Source: Oscillibacter faecalis_A | Lineage (GTDB): Bacteria > Bacillota > Clostridia > Oscillospirales > Oscillospiraceae | Length of the DNA: 64,000 nt | NCBI RefSeq assembly: GCF_029218125.1 | Contig: NZ_JARFXX010000002.1 | Location: 248,001 to 312,000 of the forward strand | Direction: 5' to 3' | Shown here: one piece after another, positions 32,031 to 41,536 of the stretch | Layout: each line of letters opens with the position of its first letter | Position numbering within the stretch: the stretch's first letter is position 1 | The notes under the pieces: generated by a model | What the model was told of the DNA's origin: nothing | Seen by the model: the letters and a program-made list of their open reading frames with translations, nothing else | The model's database searches: none | Position numbers and translations under genes: made by a program

Positions 32031-32753
32031 ATGCGAATCAACGTATTGGGCGTTGGCTTTGATAATTTGACGCTGCGGGAGGCCATTGACCGGGGCGCGG
32101 CGCTGCTGGACGAGGCGGGCTGTCACTATGTGGTGACGCCCAACCCGGAGATCGTGGAGGTCTGCCGGGAAAACCCGGAGGCCATGCGGGCGGTCAACGG
32201 CGCGGCGCTGGTGCTGCCGGACGGAATCGGCGTCATCAAGGGCGCGGCCATGCTGGGAACGCCCCTGAAGGAAAAGACCCCCGGCATTGAATTTGCCATG
32301 GGGCTCATGGGTAAAATGGCGGAGCGGGGGAAATCCCTTTATCTGCTGGGAGCAAAGCCCGGCGTGGCGGAGCAGGCGGCAGCGCGTCTGAAGGCCCAAT
32401 ATCCCGGACTGAAAATTGCCGGGACCCATGATGGATACTTTAAAGAGGATGCGCCTGTTGTCGAAGCAATTCGGGAAAGCGGCGCGGACTGCGTGTTCGT
32501 GTGTCTTGGCGCGCCGAAGCAGGAGCTGTGGATGGAAAAGAACGGCCCCGCCACCGGGGCGCGGCTGCTGTGCGGCCTCGGCGGAAGCATGGATGTCTTC
32601 GCCGGCACCGTGGAGCGGGCGCCGAAGTTCTGGTCCGATCATGGGTTGGAGTGGTTCTACCGGCTGTGTAAGGAGCCCAAGCGCCTCGGACGGATGCTGC
32701 GCCTGCCGCTGTTCCTCGTCCATGTGCGGCAGGAGAAAAGGAGCAGAAAATGA
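32031..32753 (+). CDS. WecG/TagA/CpsF family glycosyltransferase
   Basis: A 240-aa GT26-family transferase. In B. subtilis TagA adds N-acetylmannosamine to the lipid-linked GlcNAc of teichoic acid linkage units. Marks: VVTPNPEIVEVCRENPE (with the catalytic aspartate region following in LVLPDGIGV), YLLGAKPGVAEQAA, CVFVCLGAPKQELWM. The C-terminal appendage (GLEWFYRLCKEPKRLGRM) is thought to contact the membrane. The start at 32031 follows AAAGGTGGAG. The stop overlaps tmk by ATGA. Confidence 0.93.
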   Translation: MRINVLGVGFDNLTLREAIDRGAALLDEAGCHYVVTPNPEIVEVCRENPEAMRAVNGAALVLPDGIGVIKGAAMLGTPLKEKTPGIEFAMGLMGKMAERGKSLYLLGAKPGVAEQAAARLKAQYPGLKIAGTHDGYFKEDAPVVEAIRESGADCVFVCLGAPKQELWMEKNGPATGARLLCGLGGSMDVFAGTVERAPKFWSDHGLEWFYRLCKEPKRLGRMLRLPLFLVHVRQEKRSRK

Positions 32754-33415
32754 AAGGGAAGCTCATCGTATTCGAGGGGACGGACGGTTCCGGCAAGGCC
32801 ACGCAGTCCCGGCTGCTGTGCGAGCGGCTGACGCGTGAGGGCGTTGCCTATAAAAATATCGACTTTCCCCGGTACGGAAAGCCCTCTGCCGCTATGGTGC
32901 AGGAGTATCTGGACGGGAAGCTGGGCCGCCATCCCGGCGATGTGAACGCTTATGCGGCGTCACTGATGTTTTCCATGGACCGCTATGCCTCCTATAAGCA
33001 GGACTGGGGCGCATTTTACGAAAGCGGCGGGCTGGTGATCGCGGACCGCTATACCACCTCCAACGCGGTGCATCAGGCGTCCAAGCTGCCGGAGGGGGAG
33101 CGGGAGGCATTTTTGGACTGGCTGTTCGATTTGGAATACCGGCTGTTGGGACTGCCAGAGCCGGATCTGGTGCTGTATCTGGATATGCCAACGGAAATCA
33201 CGGAGAAAATGCTGCGGCAGCGGGAGCAGGCCGCCGGGACACATGCCGATATTCATGAGCAGGATGAGGCGTATCTGAAGGCGTGCCGGGAGAATGCCCG
33301 GGCCATTGTGCGCCGCTGCGGCTGGCAGGTCATCGACTGCGCCGAAAACGGCGCGCCCCGGACGCCGGAGGATATCCATAATGAGGTATACCGGCGAGTG
33401 CGGGCCCTGCTGTAG
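32750..33415 (+). CDS. tmk: Thymidylate kinase
   Basis: Phosphorylates dTMP to dTDP. The 221-aa protein has a P-loop FEGTDGSGKATQS (residues ~8-20), DFPRYGKPSA, the DR(Y/H) motif in VIADRYTTSNAVHQ, and LYLDMPTEI. The P-loop carries A where many Tmk have S/T (GKAT rather than GKST/GKTT). The long ~221-aa form resembles the deoxynucleoside-kinase-like branch annotated as dTMP kinase in Clostridia. Translationally coupled with the TagA-like gene. Confidence 0.93.
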   Translation: MKGKLIVFEGTDGSGKATQSRLLCERLTREGVAYKNIDFPRYGKPSAAMVQEYLDGKLGRHPGDVNAYAASLMFSMDRYASYKQDWGAFYESGGLVIADRYTTSNAVHQASKLPEGEREAFLDWLFDLEYRLLGLPEPDLVLYLDMPTEITEKMLRQREQAAGTHADIHEQDEAYLKACRENARAIVRRCGWQVIDCAENGAPRTPEDIHNEVYRRVRALL

Positions 33416-33452
33416 GGCCTGTCCATGGCGGCGGGAGGTGCCCGCCGGAGCG

Positions 33453-33578
33453 TCAGCAACAGGAATTGCCGCAGCTGCAGTTGTTGCCGCAGCCGCTGCC
33501 GTTTCCGCAGCAGACGAAAAGCAAAATGACGATGAGGATGAGCCAAAGACAGGAATTGCTGTTGTCATTGCAGCACAC
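33453..33578 (-). CDS. Cysteine-rich single-pass mini-protein (high-cysteine HCB protein 13-like)
   Basis: A 41-aa protein with 10 cysteines: a short polar head (CCNDNSNSC), one membrane helix (LWLILIVILLFV) and a Cys/Gly/Asn-rich tail (CCGNGSGCGNNCSCGNSCC). The start is GTG at 33578 with GAGGTGG seven bases upstream. The design matches small proteins annotated as chorion class high-cysteine HCB protein 13 in Clostridia. Role unknown. Overlapping plus-strand frames are alanine-rich artefacts of this repetitive sequence. Confidence 0.8.
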   Translation of the reverse strand: MCCNDNSNSCLWLILIVILLFVCCGNGSGCGNNCSCGNSCC

Positions 33579-33712
33579 GATGCTACCACCTCGCTCTCGG
33601 TTTTAGACTATTCTATGCGGCGCAGGCGCAGAACCGGGCCTGACCGCCGAAAAAAGAGCTGATTTTTGAAATTTTGGCCGCTTTGCAATGGCGGCCGCGC
33701 AAGGAGGAACTC

Positions 33713-34879
33713 ATGTCCGACTATCGAAAAGACGAAACCGCCAGTTGGGATACCCGGCAGGTCCGGGAGGCTGCGGCCCACAGAGAGGAGAACCATCCGC
33801 AGACGTACCGCCATCGTCGCCGTCGGCGGCGCAATCCCGTGCTGGCTGTGGGCGGATATCTTGTATGCGTGCTGGTGCTCTCCGCGCTGCTGGCAGGCGT
33901 GGGCTGGATGCTCGGCTCCGACCTGTGCGCCTTTAACCGGGGCGCGCTGACCACCGCCACGATCGAGGTAACGGCGGATGACACCGTGGCAACGGTGGCG
34001 GATAAGCTGCAGGACGCGGGGCTGATCAAGTACAAATGGTTCTTCAAGCTCTTTGCGGGCCTTGCTCACGCCGATAAGAAAATTGGCATCGGCACGTATG
34101 AGCTGAACACGGAAATGGACTACCGGGCGCTGATTCTCGGGATGCACAACGCCTCCGGCAACATGACGGCGGAGACCGTTACCGTCACCATTCCGGAGGG
34201 CTACACGGTGATGCAGACCATCCGGCTTTTGGCGGAAAAGGGCGTGAACACCGGGGAAAATCTGTTAGAGGCCGCGAAAACGGCCACGTATGACTACAGC
34301 TTCATCGACAATAAATCCGAGGACATTTCCCGTCTGGAGGGCTACCTGTTCCCGGATACCTATGAGTTCTATAAGAACCACAACGCCAAGAGCGCACTGG
34401 GGAAGCTCATTGACACCTTTGCCGAGCATATCGATGAGGACGCCTACAGCGAGTCCAAGGCCAAGGCCATGGGCTACAGCATGAAACAGGTTGTCATCAT
34501 CGCGTCTCTCATCGAAAAAGAGACGGATGGCAGCGATCAGGCCGATATTGCCTCCGTTATCTATAACCGTCTGCAAAAGCCCGGCGAAACGGCGGGACTA
34601 TTGCAGATCGACGCGGCGCTGCTGTACGGCCTGCCGGACCACACCGGCACCATTACCAACGCGGACAAAGCGGTGGACACGCCTTATAACCTGTATATCC
34701 ACAAGGGCCTGCCGCCCACGCCCATTGCAAACCCCGGCAGCACGGCGCTGAGCGCGGCCATGAACCCCAATGACACCGCCTATTACTACTATGCGCTGGG
34801 GAAGGACGGAAAGCATCACTTCTCTGCCACGCTGGCAGAACACAACGCCTTTGTGGGGAGCAGTGAGTATGCCGGATAA
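33713..34879 (+). CDS. mltG: Endolytic murein transglycosylase MltG (YceG-like)
   Basis: Cuts nascent peptidoglycan glycan strands at the membrane. The 388-aa protein has a cytoplasmic basic head, one membrane anchor (NPVLAVGGYLVCVLVLSALL), a LysM-like region, and the YceG domain. Marks are EGYTVMQTIRLLAEKGV, RLEGYLFPDTYEFYK, IIASLIEKETDGSDQADIAS with probable catalytic E268, IDAALLYGLP and ANPGSTALSAAMNP. AAGGAGGAACTC fixes the start at 33713. The stop lies inside the next gene (11-bp overlap). Confidence 0.95.
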   Translation: MSDYRKDETASWDTRQVREAAAHREENHPQTYRHRRRRRRNPVLAVGGYLVCVLVLSALLAGVGWMLGSDLCAFNRGALTTATIEVTADDTVATVADKLQDAGLIKYKWFFKLFAGLAHADKKIGIGTYELNTEMDYRALILGMHNASGNMTAETVTVTIPEGYTVMQTIRLLAEKGVNTGENLLEAAKTATYDYSFIDNKSEDISRLEGYLFPDTYEFYKNHNAKSALGKLIDTFAEHIDEDAYSESKAKAMGYSMKQVVIIASLIEKETDGSDQADIASVIYNRLQKPGETAGLLQIDAALLYGLPDHTGTITNADKAVDTPYNLYIHKGLPPTPIANPGSTALSAAMNPNDTAYYYYALGKDGKHHFSATLAEHNAFVGSSEYAG

Positions 34880-36101
34880 AAAAAGAAAGCTGCCGGAGCT
34901 GCTGGCTCCGGCAGGGGATATGGAGCGGCTGAAAATGTCCGTGCTCTACGGCGCGGACGCTGTCTATCTGGCCGGTACGGATTTCGGAATGCGGGCCTTT
35001 GCCGGAAACTTTTCCCCGGAGGAGCTGAAGGAGGCCGTGGCCTATGCCCACGGCCATGGCGTCCGGGTCCACTGCACCATCAACACCATGCCCCGGGGGA
35101 ACGAGATCGTCCGCCTGCCGGAGCATCTGGAACGGCTGGATGACGCCGGGGTGGACGCACTGATTGTGGCGGATTTGGGCGCTTTCACGCTGGCGGGAAA
35201 ATATGCGCCCCACTGCCAGCGGCACATTTCCACACAGGCCAGCATTTCTAATTTCGTGACCGCCAACGCCTGGTATGATTTGGGTGCCTCCCGGGTGATT
35301 TTGGCTCGGGAGCTGAGTTTGGAGGAGATTCGCACCATCCGGGAAAAGACACCCCCAGAGCTGGAGATCGAAGCCTTCGTACACGGCGCCATGTGTGTCA
35401 GCTATTCCGGGCGGTGCCTGCTGAGCAATTATATGACGGGGCGGGACGCCAGCCGCGGCGCCTGTGCCCAGCCCTGCCGCTATCACTATGCCTTGATGGA
35501 GGAAAAGCGCCCCGGCGAATATTTCCCCATTGAGGAGGATGAAAAGGGCAGTTACATCTTAAATTCCCGGGATATGTGTATGATCGACCATCTGGACGAT
35601 CTGCTGGACGTGGGCCTTTCCAGTCTGAAGATCGAGGGACGGGCCAAGTCAGCCTACTATGCCGCTGTTGTCACCGGCGCGTACCGGCACTGCTTGGATG
35701 ATGCCGCCGCGGGCCGCCCCATCGACCCGGTGTGGCGGGACGAGGTGGAGCATGTGAGCCACCGGCCCTATTCCACCGGCTTTTATTACGGCTACCCCGG
35801 CCAGTATTATGAAAACTCCCGCTACATCCGGGAGTGGCAGGTGGTGGCGCTGGTAACGGAGTGCGACGCGGCGGGCAACGCCGTGATCTCTTTGCGGAAC
35901 AAATTCCGCACCGGGGACACCGTGGAGCTGGTAGGCCCCGATCTGCGGCCGTTTTCCGTGACCGTTCCGGAAATGCGGGACGAGAGTGGCACGGTGGTGG
36001 AGGAGCCCCGGAACCCGCAGATGCTTTTGAAGCTCAAGCTGCCCTGCCATGTGCCCCCCATGACACTGGTGCGGCATCAGGTGGAGCTGTCGGCAAAATA
36101 A
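34869..36101 (+). CDS. Peptidase U32 family protein
   Basis: A 410-aa protein of the U32 family (YegQ/RlhA/TrhP relatives). LPELLAPAGDMERLKMSVLY at the start and the family signature EAFVHGAMCVSYSGRCLLSN, then CAQPCRY, are intact. Characterised members hydroxylate RNA (tRNA wobble uridine or 23S rRNA) with an iron-sulfur centre and prephenate. Some have been called collagenases. RNA modification is the better guess here. It overlaps mltG by 11 bp, a common pairing in Clostridia. Confidence 0.93.
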   Translation: MPDKKRKLPELLAPAGDMERLKMSVLYGADAVYLAGTDFGMRAFAGNFSPEELKEAVAYAHGHGVRVHCTINTMPRGNEIVRLPEHLERLDDAGVDALIVADLGAFTLAGKYAPHCQRHISTQASISNFVTANAWYDLGASRVILARELSLEEIRTIREKTPPELEIEAFVHGAMCVSYSGRCLLSNYMTGRDASRGACAQPCRYHYALMEEKRPGEYFPIEEDEKGSYILNSRDMCMIDHLDDLLDVGLSSLKIEGRAKSAYYAAVVTGAYRHCLDDAAAGRPIDPVWRDEVEHVSHRPYSTGFYYGYPGQYYENSRYIREWQVVALVTECDAAGNAVISLRNKFRTGDTVELVGPDLRPFSVTVPEMRDESGTVVEEPRNPQMLLKLKLPCHVPPMTLVRHQVELSAK

Positions 36102-36126
36102 ATTCGGAAAGAGAAGGGGAAACGCT

Positions 36127-37524
36127 ATGAACGCAGATGTTGTCATCATCGGCGCCGGCCCTGCCGGTATTTTTACCGCCCTTGAAATGATTAAAAAGGG
36201 AAGCCATCAGAAAATCATCATGGTGGAAAAGGGGCAGGCGGTGGAGAACCGCCACTGCCCCAAGGACAAGACGAAAAAGTGCGTGAACTGCAAGCCGTAC
36301 TGCCACATCACCACCGGCTTTTCCGGCGCGGGCGCTTTCTCGGACGGTAAGCTGTCCCTGAGCTACGAGGTGGGCGGCGACCTGCCGACTCTCATCACGC
36401 CGGAACTGGCCCAGGAGACCATCAACTATGCAGACCAGATCTATCTGGATTTCGGTGCGGACGCGCACATTGAGGGTCTCGGTAATGACGAGGAGCGCAA
36501 GGAGATCCGCAAGCACGCCATTCAGGCAGGCTTGAAGCTGGTGGACTGCCCTATCCGCCACATGGGTACGGAAAAGGCGCAGGGTATTTACTATGCCATT
36601 GAGAAGTATCTGCAGGAAAACGGCGTGGAGATGTACTTCGGCTATGAGTGCAGCAACCTGATTTTGGAGCAGGACGTCTGCCGGGGCGTTTCCGTGTCCA
36701 ACGGCAAGGTCGATTTGGAAATTTACGCCAAGCACACCGTGGTGGCCACCGGCCGCCGGGGCGCGGACTGGCTGGAAAAGCTCTGCGCGGAGCACAACAT
36801 CGCTCACGCCCCCGGTACTGTGGACATCGGCGTTCGCGTGGAGGTCCGCAACGAGGTCATGGAGACCGTGAACCGGGTGCTCTACGAATCTAAGCTGGTG
36901 GGCTATCCCCGGCCCTTTAAGAACAAGGTTCGCACGTTCTGCCAGAACCCCGGCGGCTTTGTCAGTCAGGAGAATTACGATAACAATCTGGCCGTGGTGA
37001 ACGGACACTCCTACAAGGAGAAAAAGAGCGACAACACGAACCTCTCTATTCTCTGCTCCCACAACTTCTCCGTGCCCTTTAACCAGCCCATTGCCTACGC
37101 TCAGAAGGTGGGCGAGCTGACCAACATGCTGGCAAACGGACAAATTCTGGTCCAGCGCTTCGGCGATATTCTGGACGGGAAGCGGACATGGCAGAAGGAG
37201 CTGGCCCAGTCAAATATCCGGCCCACCCTGCCGGACGCCGTGGCCGGCGACATCACCGCCGCCATGCCCTACCGGGCCATGATCAACATCATCAACTTCA
37301 TTCAGGCCATGGACTATGTGGTGCCGGGCTTTGCGGCCTACGAAACGCTGCTGTATTCCCCGGAGCTGAAGTTCTATTCCAACCGGGTGAAGATGGACAC
37401 GGATTTCAATACCAGTCTGCAGGGCCTTCACTGTCTGGGCGACAGCTCCGGCTGGACCCGGGGACTGATGATGGCCTCCGTCATGGGTGTGCTCATGGGC
37501 CGCAAAATTGCCGAGGAGGGCTGA
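36127..37524 (+). CDS. FAD-dependent oxidoreductase (COG2509-type)
   Basis: A 465-aa flavoprotein. The dinucleotide-binding motif is VVIIGAGPAGIFTALEM (residues ~5-21). A cysteine-rich segment, CPKDKTKKCVNCKPYC (~43-58), could hold metal. GFSGAGAFSDGKLSLS and TVDIGVRVEVRNEVM follow. The C-terminal FAD site is GLHCLGDSSGWTRGLMMASV. These are the marks of the uncharacterised FAD dehydrogenases of COG2509. Substrate unknown. AAAGAGAAGGGG precedes the start; it follows the U32 gene by 25 bp and may share its mRNA. Confidence 0.9.
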   Translation: MNADVVIIGAGPAGIFTALEMIKKGSHQKIIMVEKGQAVENRHCPKDKTKKCVNCKPYCHITTGFSGAGAFSDGKLSLSYEVGGDLPTLITPELAQETINYADQIYLDFGADAHIEGLGNDEERKEIRKHAIQAGLKLVDCPIRHMGTEKAQGIYYAIEKYLQENGVEMYFGYECSNLILEQDVCRGVSVSNGKVDLEIYAKHTVVATGRRGADWLEKLCAEHNIAHAPGTVDIGVRVEVRNEVMETVNRVLYESKLVGYPRPFKNKVRTFCQNPGGFVSQENYDNNLAVVNGHSYKEKKSDNTNLSILCSHNFSVPFNQPIAYAQKVGELTNMLANGQILVQRFGDILDGKRTWQKELAQSNIRPTLPDAVAGDITAAMPYRAMINIINFIQAMDYVVPGFAAYETLLYSPELKFYSNRVKMDTDFNTSLQGLHCLGDSSGWTRGLMMASVMGVLMGRKIAEEG

Positions 37525-37554
37525 AGCACCGTGGGGCTTTCAACACTGCGATAG

Positions 37555-37600
37555 AAAAAGCACCGGCTGAAGCGAGCGCTTCAGCCGATGCTTTTTATTT
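37555..37600. terminator. Bidirectional terminator between oxidoreductase and deacetylase genes
   Basis: AAAAGCACCGGCTGAAGC pairs with GCTTCAGCCGATGCTTTT with a small mismatch. It is T-rich on both sides, so it serves both convergent genes, overlapping the deacetylase stop. Confidence 0.85.
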
Positions 37601-38398
37601 CAGGAGCTTTGTAAGGTCCGTTTTCATGGTGACGGTGTACCGGGGCAGGTCATGAAGACCGTCCGCAAGGTCGGCGCATCGGGGCGTTGTCATCAGCGAT
37701 ACCGGAAACAGCGCGTCCACCAGCGCCTTTGCGTCCGGGTCGGAGCAGCCGAAGGGATAGGCAAAGCAGGTGACGCCGCCCAGCTTTTCCACAATGCGGT
37801 CATGGCTGAGCTGAATGTCATCCAGCACCCGGGCCTTGAAATCCGCGTCGGACTCGCCTGCGCGGCGCTCCACGCCGTTGGCGCCCTGGGCGTCATAATT
37901 GCCCGAATCCTCGCCTAAATTGTGGAGCCGATAGCTGTGGGAGCCGATCTCCACCAGCCCGGAGTCCGTCATCTCCTGAAGCTCCGACCAGAAGCAGAAA
38001 TTGTCCGCCGGGAGGTCCGGCATGAGGACGATGATGGAAATGCAGGCCTTGACGTTGTATTTCTGCAAAATGGGGTAGAGGAGCTTATAGTTGCTGCGGT
38101 AGCCGTCATCAAAGGTGATGAGAATGGGCTTTTCCGGCAGCGGGCCGCCCGCTGCCAGTTCCCGGGGCAGCACCGGCGTGTAGCCAAGGGCTAAAATGGT
38201 CTCTAAATCGGAGCGGAGCTTGGAGGGGGTCACCGTCATGTCATTGCAGTCCTGCCCGTCCTCTACCAGATGGTGATACATCAGCACCGGCAGCGGCTCA
38301 CGGACAGCCTTCGGCAGGCGGTAAATATAAACGCAGAGCAGCGCACAGAAAATCAGCATGGTGAAAGGAACGCCGAAGCGGCGGAGAAGCTGTTTCAT
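37595..38398 (-). CDS. Polysaccharide deacetylase (NodB homology domain), membrane-anchored
   Basis: A 267-aa protein with an N-terminal membrane anchor (FTMLIFCALLCVYIY, residues ~12-27) and an outside NodB domain. LPVLMYHHL opens the domain. ILITFDDGYRSNY gives the metal-binding Asp pair, and VEIGSHSYRLHNL gives the HxxxH-like pair. The family removes acetyl groups from cell-wall or capsule sugars. The leader contains a long GC-rich hairpin (about 38422-38450) before AAGGAAGG. It lies downstream of the blaI-blaR1-like pair in the same direction. Confidence 0.9.
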   Translation of the reverse strand: MKQLLRRFGVPFTMLIFCALLCVYIYRLPKAVREPLPVLMYHHLVEDGQDCNDMTVTPSKLRSDLETILALGYTPVLPRELAAGGPLPEKPILITFDDGYRSNYKLLYPILQKYNVKACISIIVLMPDLPADNFCFWSELQEMTDSGLVEIGSHSYRLHNLGEDSGNYDAQGANGVERRAGESDADFKARVLDDIQLSHDRIVEKLGGVTCFAYPFGCSDPDAKALVDALFPVSLMTTPRCADLADGLHDLPRYTVTMKTDLTKLLK

Positions 38399-38509
38399 AG
38401 AGAATCCTTCCTTTCGGGGCCGCCGCCCGCACTCAGGCGGGCGGCGGATATTTTGATCAGCATAGCACAGCCCTGCCGAAAAATTATGAACTGGGGATGA
38501 ACAAATGCG

Positions 38510-41500
38510 TCAGGAGGCGGTGTCAGCCTGCTCCGGCGTGTAGATTTGGAGGGCGCTTCCGTCGAAATAGACATAGCGGGTGAAAGAGGCGGCGCCCGCT
38601 TCATTGACGGCGCCGGAAACGGTCAGGCGGCGGTGGTTGAAGTCCCACGCTGCCGCGTCCCATGGGCCTATTTCGGGCCAAGCGGACTGCATCAGCGCCC
38701 TGACGTCCGCCGCGTAGAGCCGACCCTCCCGGCGGAAGAACAGTTGGGCGCTGTACGGAGAGGCCGCGCACAGCTCATTGCTCCCGTCACCGTCCAAATC
38801 GACGATCTGCGGGTCATCGCCCATGGCGCGGGCCAGCAGATAGGGCGTGCCATCAGGGTCCAGATAGTAATAGTCGGTCACGGAGACAACCTCCTGCTCC
38901 GAATCACCGTTCAGATAATCAAAGTAGGTCATGGAGAAGCCGCTGTGACCCAACAGATCGTAATAGTAGGAAAGACGGACAGCGTCCAGATCATTTTTGA
39001 TGCTGCTGTCATATGGGAATACGAAAAATTCGTCTCCCTCCCACATGGCTGGCGAAGCCCCTTGAGTCTCGGAGTCCCGCAGGAGGACAGCGTGGACATG
39101 GCCATCCTTGGAAAGATAGGGACAGACTGTAAAGCTGTCGCTGTCGATATCGATGGTGTCCACCGAAATGGCTCTGCCCCGGTCGCCGGTGCTATCCGTG
39201 TAATCGACACGGCGGGTCGCTACTCTCTGTGGCTCATAGGGGGCGATATCCCCCAGCGGGACCATCAGCTCCGGCTCACCCTTCGGATAGGCAAGGGTGT
39301 CGGCCGGTTCCCCGTCTACCAGCAGGTGGGACACGAACCAGTAATTGCCGTTGCCCCGGTCCAGCAGGGTGACGCATTCGTCGGTTCTGCCGCCGTAATA
39401 GAAGTCCTTCCAGTAGAGGCGGACATAAATGCCCTCCCGCACACCGCCGGTAAAGGTGACAGAGCGGTAATTCGTATCGCCCCTGGAAAGATAGTATGCG
39501 TCATACTGCGGGAGATATTTGAAGTCATCTAAACCTACGCGGTTGGTCTGCGCCAGCGTCAGGCCGGTGGTTTCCAGCAGAAAAGCGTCAATGGAGGCAG
39601 TGGACATTTTCAGCGTGGGACAGATTTCCTGCCCATTGGCATCCAGCAGGGCTACCTGCTGCCGCTCGCCCTCTGTCATCTTATCGTTTCTGCCGGCGCC
39701 GTTATAGAGCAGGGAAAAGAGGTCGATCTCCTCCGGGCGCGCATACAGGCAGGAGAGGAACTGGTTGTGGAGCTTGGTGATCTCGTCGGCACTTGAATCC
39801 GTGGAAGCTACATTGAAAAATTCCTCGTTGAAAAAGGCCAGCTCGTCACCGGAGATGGGCTGCGGCTCCAGCAGTGCGTCGGGGCGGTCACAGGGCTTGT
39901 TGGAGCGGATATGGAAGCCCCCGTCCGACTGAGGCTCTACCGTGACGCAGGCCCAGGCGTCCGCCGTGGAATTGCTGGCAGGGTCCAGCACGTAGCTTGG
40001 GAGCTGGTAATAGAGGACATCTGTTTCCTCGCTTCGCTCCCCGGCGTAAAAGCGGACGGAGTGGGGAATATTGGTGTCCCCGTGGTAGTGGTAATAGGCG
40101 TCATAGTCCGGGAGGTACTGAAGGTCCTCCAGCGAGACCTTGTTCGTCTGCGCCAGCGTCAGACCCATCCACTTCTCAAGAATATCATCCGCCTGCTTTG
40201 TGGTGGTTCGGGTGAGGTCCACCTGCCAGTCCTCACCGTCAAAATAGGCGTCCGCCACAGCCTGACGCTCGGCCTGCGGCGTCTCCTGAGCGGGAGAATA
40301 TCCGTTGGCGCCGTTATAGAAAAGCTGAAAGAGGTCAACGTCCTCGGGCCGGTCATAGACGGAGAGCAAAAATGCGGCGGGACTGAAAACACAGGTGTTC
40401 CCACTGGCGTCCGTCCACATATCCTTGGAATTGAAAACCTCGGTATAGGTGTTCAGCTCCGCAGGGGTCAGAACCGGCTCCGCCGCCGGATCGCGGCCAG
40501 CGAGGGCATCGGGCGTCTTTGCACCGGTAAAGGTCGCGGCGCAGAGCAGCGCAGCGGCCGTGACCGCCGCCAGCAGCGCCGCGCCCACAGTGCGGCGGTT
40601 TTCTGCAATGCGGGTGATGCGCTCCTTCAGGGCGTGCTTTCCGGCGGTCATGGTGGTGGCGGAGAGCATGGGATTTCCCGGGCGGCGGGCCACGGGAATG
40701 AGCCGCAGCAGCGTTTGGCCGTAGGGGAGGCGCTCCGCCTCGCCCAGCCGCCGCAGCGCGCCCTCGTCACAGGCCAGCTCGCAGTCCCGCCGGGAGACGA
40801 TGGCGGCGATCCACACCAGAGGGTCGAACCAGTAGACCACAAGACACACGCATCGCAGCAGGCTCCACAGCGGGTCCAAATGGCGGGCATGGGTGGTTTC
40901 GTGAGCCAGAACGTGCCGCAGGGTCTCCGGGGATTCCACGGCGGCGGGGGTCAGGTAAACGGCGGGGCGAAGCAGCCCGAACAGGCAGGGGGAGGGCAGC
41001 CCCTCTGCAAGATACACCGGGTAACGGCAGTCCTCCGCAGGGTAGGGCGTCCGGTTCCGGCGGAGCCTTCGTGCAAAGCGGAGATTTGCCAGCAGGAACC
41101 ATGCGGCCATCACCGCCATTCCGGCGTACCAGACACCCAGGAGCAGCGGCCCAAGAGGGAGCTGCTTTTTGTATTCAACGGCGTGGACCACGTTTTTCCC
41201 GTCAGTATACGTTACGATGTTGTCGGCTGAGGCGCTGTCGATTCGAAACGGCTGATAGGGGCCGGGCGTCTGGAGCGCGCCCTGCGGGGCGTAGACAATG
41301 GTCTCCCGGTAGGGGGTGGTGTACAGCGCCGGGGCGGTGATTCGCTCTGTCACCGGCTCCGCTGCGGTCAGGACGTTGTGCTCCATGGCGGGCAAACTGA
41401 CCGGCACCAGCAGCCGCAGCGCCACCAGTCCCCACAGGGCGTACTGCACCCGGCGGGAGATGGCTTTTCGGAACAACCGCCGCAAAAGCAGCAGCGATAG

Positions 41501-41536
41501 AATGAGAACCGATGAGGTCAGCAGAATTTCCTTCAT
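38510..41536 (-). CDS. BlaR1-like M56 membrane metalloprotease with a duplicated extracellular domain
   Basis: A 1,008-aa protein. Residues 1-330 form the BlaR1/MecR1-type membrane M56 protease: hydrophobic segments plus the zinc motif HETTH (212-216) and a following CDEGALRRLGE. A membrane span at about 318-335 leads outside. The extracellular part is not a penicillin-binding domain. It has two tandem copies of a ~150-aa unit (~350-500 and ~557-700), each with 'RPE(D/E)(V/I)DLF.L.YNGA', 'LTLAQTN(K/R)V' and 'YLP.YDAYY...GDTN'. A C-terminal region contains an FG-GAP-like VDLDGDGSNEL. It overlaps the repressor gene by 4 bp. The inducer is unknown. Confidence 0.88.
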   Translation of the reverse strand: MKEILLTSSVLILSLLLLRRLFRKAISRRVQYALWGLVALRLLVPVSLPAMEHNVLTAAEPVTERITAPALYTTPYRETIVYAPQGALQTPGPYQPFRIDSASADNIVTYTDGKNVVHAVEYKKQLPLGPLLLGVWYAGMAVMAAWFLLANLRFARRLRRNRTPYPAEDCRYPVYLAEGLPSPCLFGLLRPAVYLTPAAVESPETLRHVLAHETTHARHLDPLWSLLRCVCLVVYWFDPLVWIAAIVSRRDCELACDEGALRRLGEAERLPYGQTLLRLIPVARRPGNPMLSATTMTAGKHALKERITRIAENRRTVGAALLAAVTAAALLCAATFTGAKTPDALAGRDPAAEPVLTPAELNTYTEVFNSKDMWTDASGNTCVFSPAAFLLSVYDRPEDVDLFQLFYNGANGYSPAQETPQAERQAVADAYFDGEDWQVDLTRTTTKQADDILEKWMGLTLAQTNKVSLEDLQYLPDYDAYYHYHGDTNIPHSVRFYAGERSEETDVLYYQLPSYVLDPASNSTADAWACVTVEPQSDGGFHIRSNKPCDRPDALLEPQPISGDELAFFNEEFFNVASTDSSADEITKLHNQFLSCLYARPEEIDLFSLLYNGAGRNDKMTEGERQQVALLDANGQEICPTLKMSTASIDAFLLETTGLTLAQTNRVGLDDFKYLPQYDAYYLSRGDTNYRSVTFTGGVREGIYVRLYWKDFYYGGRTDECVTLLDRGNGNYWFVSHLLVDGEPADTLAYPKGEPELMVPLGDIAPYEPQRVATRRVDYTDSTGDRGRAISVDTIDIDSDSFTVCPYLSKDGHVHAVLLRDSETQGASPAMWEGDEFFVFPYDSSIKNDLDAVRLSYYYDLLGHSGFSMTYFDYLNGDSEQEVVSVTDYYYLDPDGTPYLLARAMGDDPQIVDLDGDGSNELCAASPYSAQLFFRREGRLYAADVRALMQSAWPEIGPWDAAAWDFNHRRLTVSGAVNEAGAASFTRYVYFDGSALQIYTPEQADTAS

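Noticed and set aside
33294..33662. 122-aa alanine-rich plus-strand frame after tmk
   Set aside because: Starts inside tmk; its alanine runs are the complement of the cysteine codons of the 41-aa mini-protein.
38422..38450. GC hairpin before the deacetylase gene as a terminator of the BlaR1-like gene
   Set aside because: No T tract follows on the minus strand, so termination is not supported; kept only as a leader hairpin noted in the gene entry.
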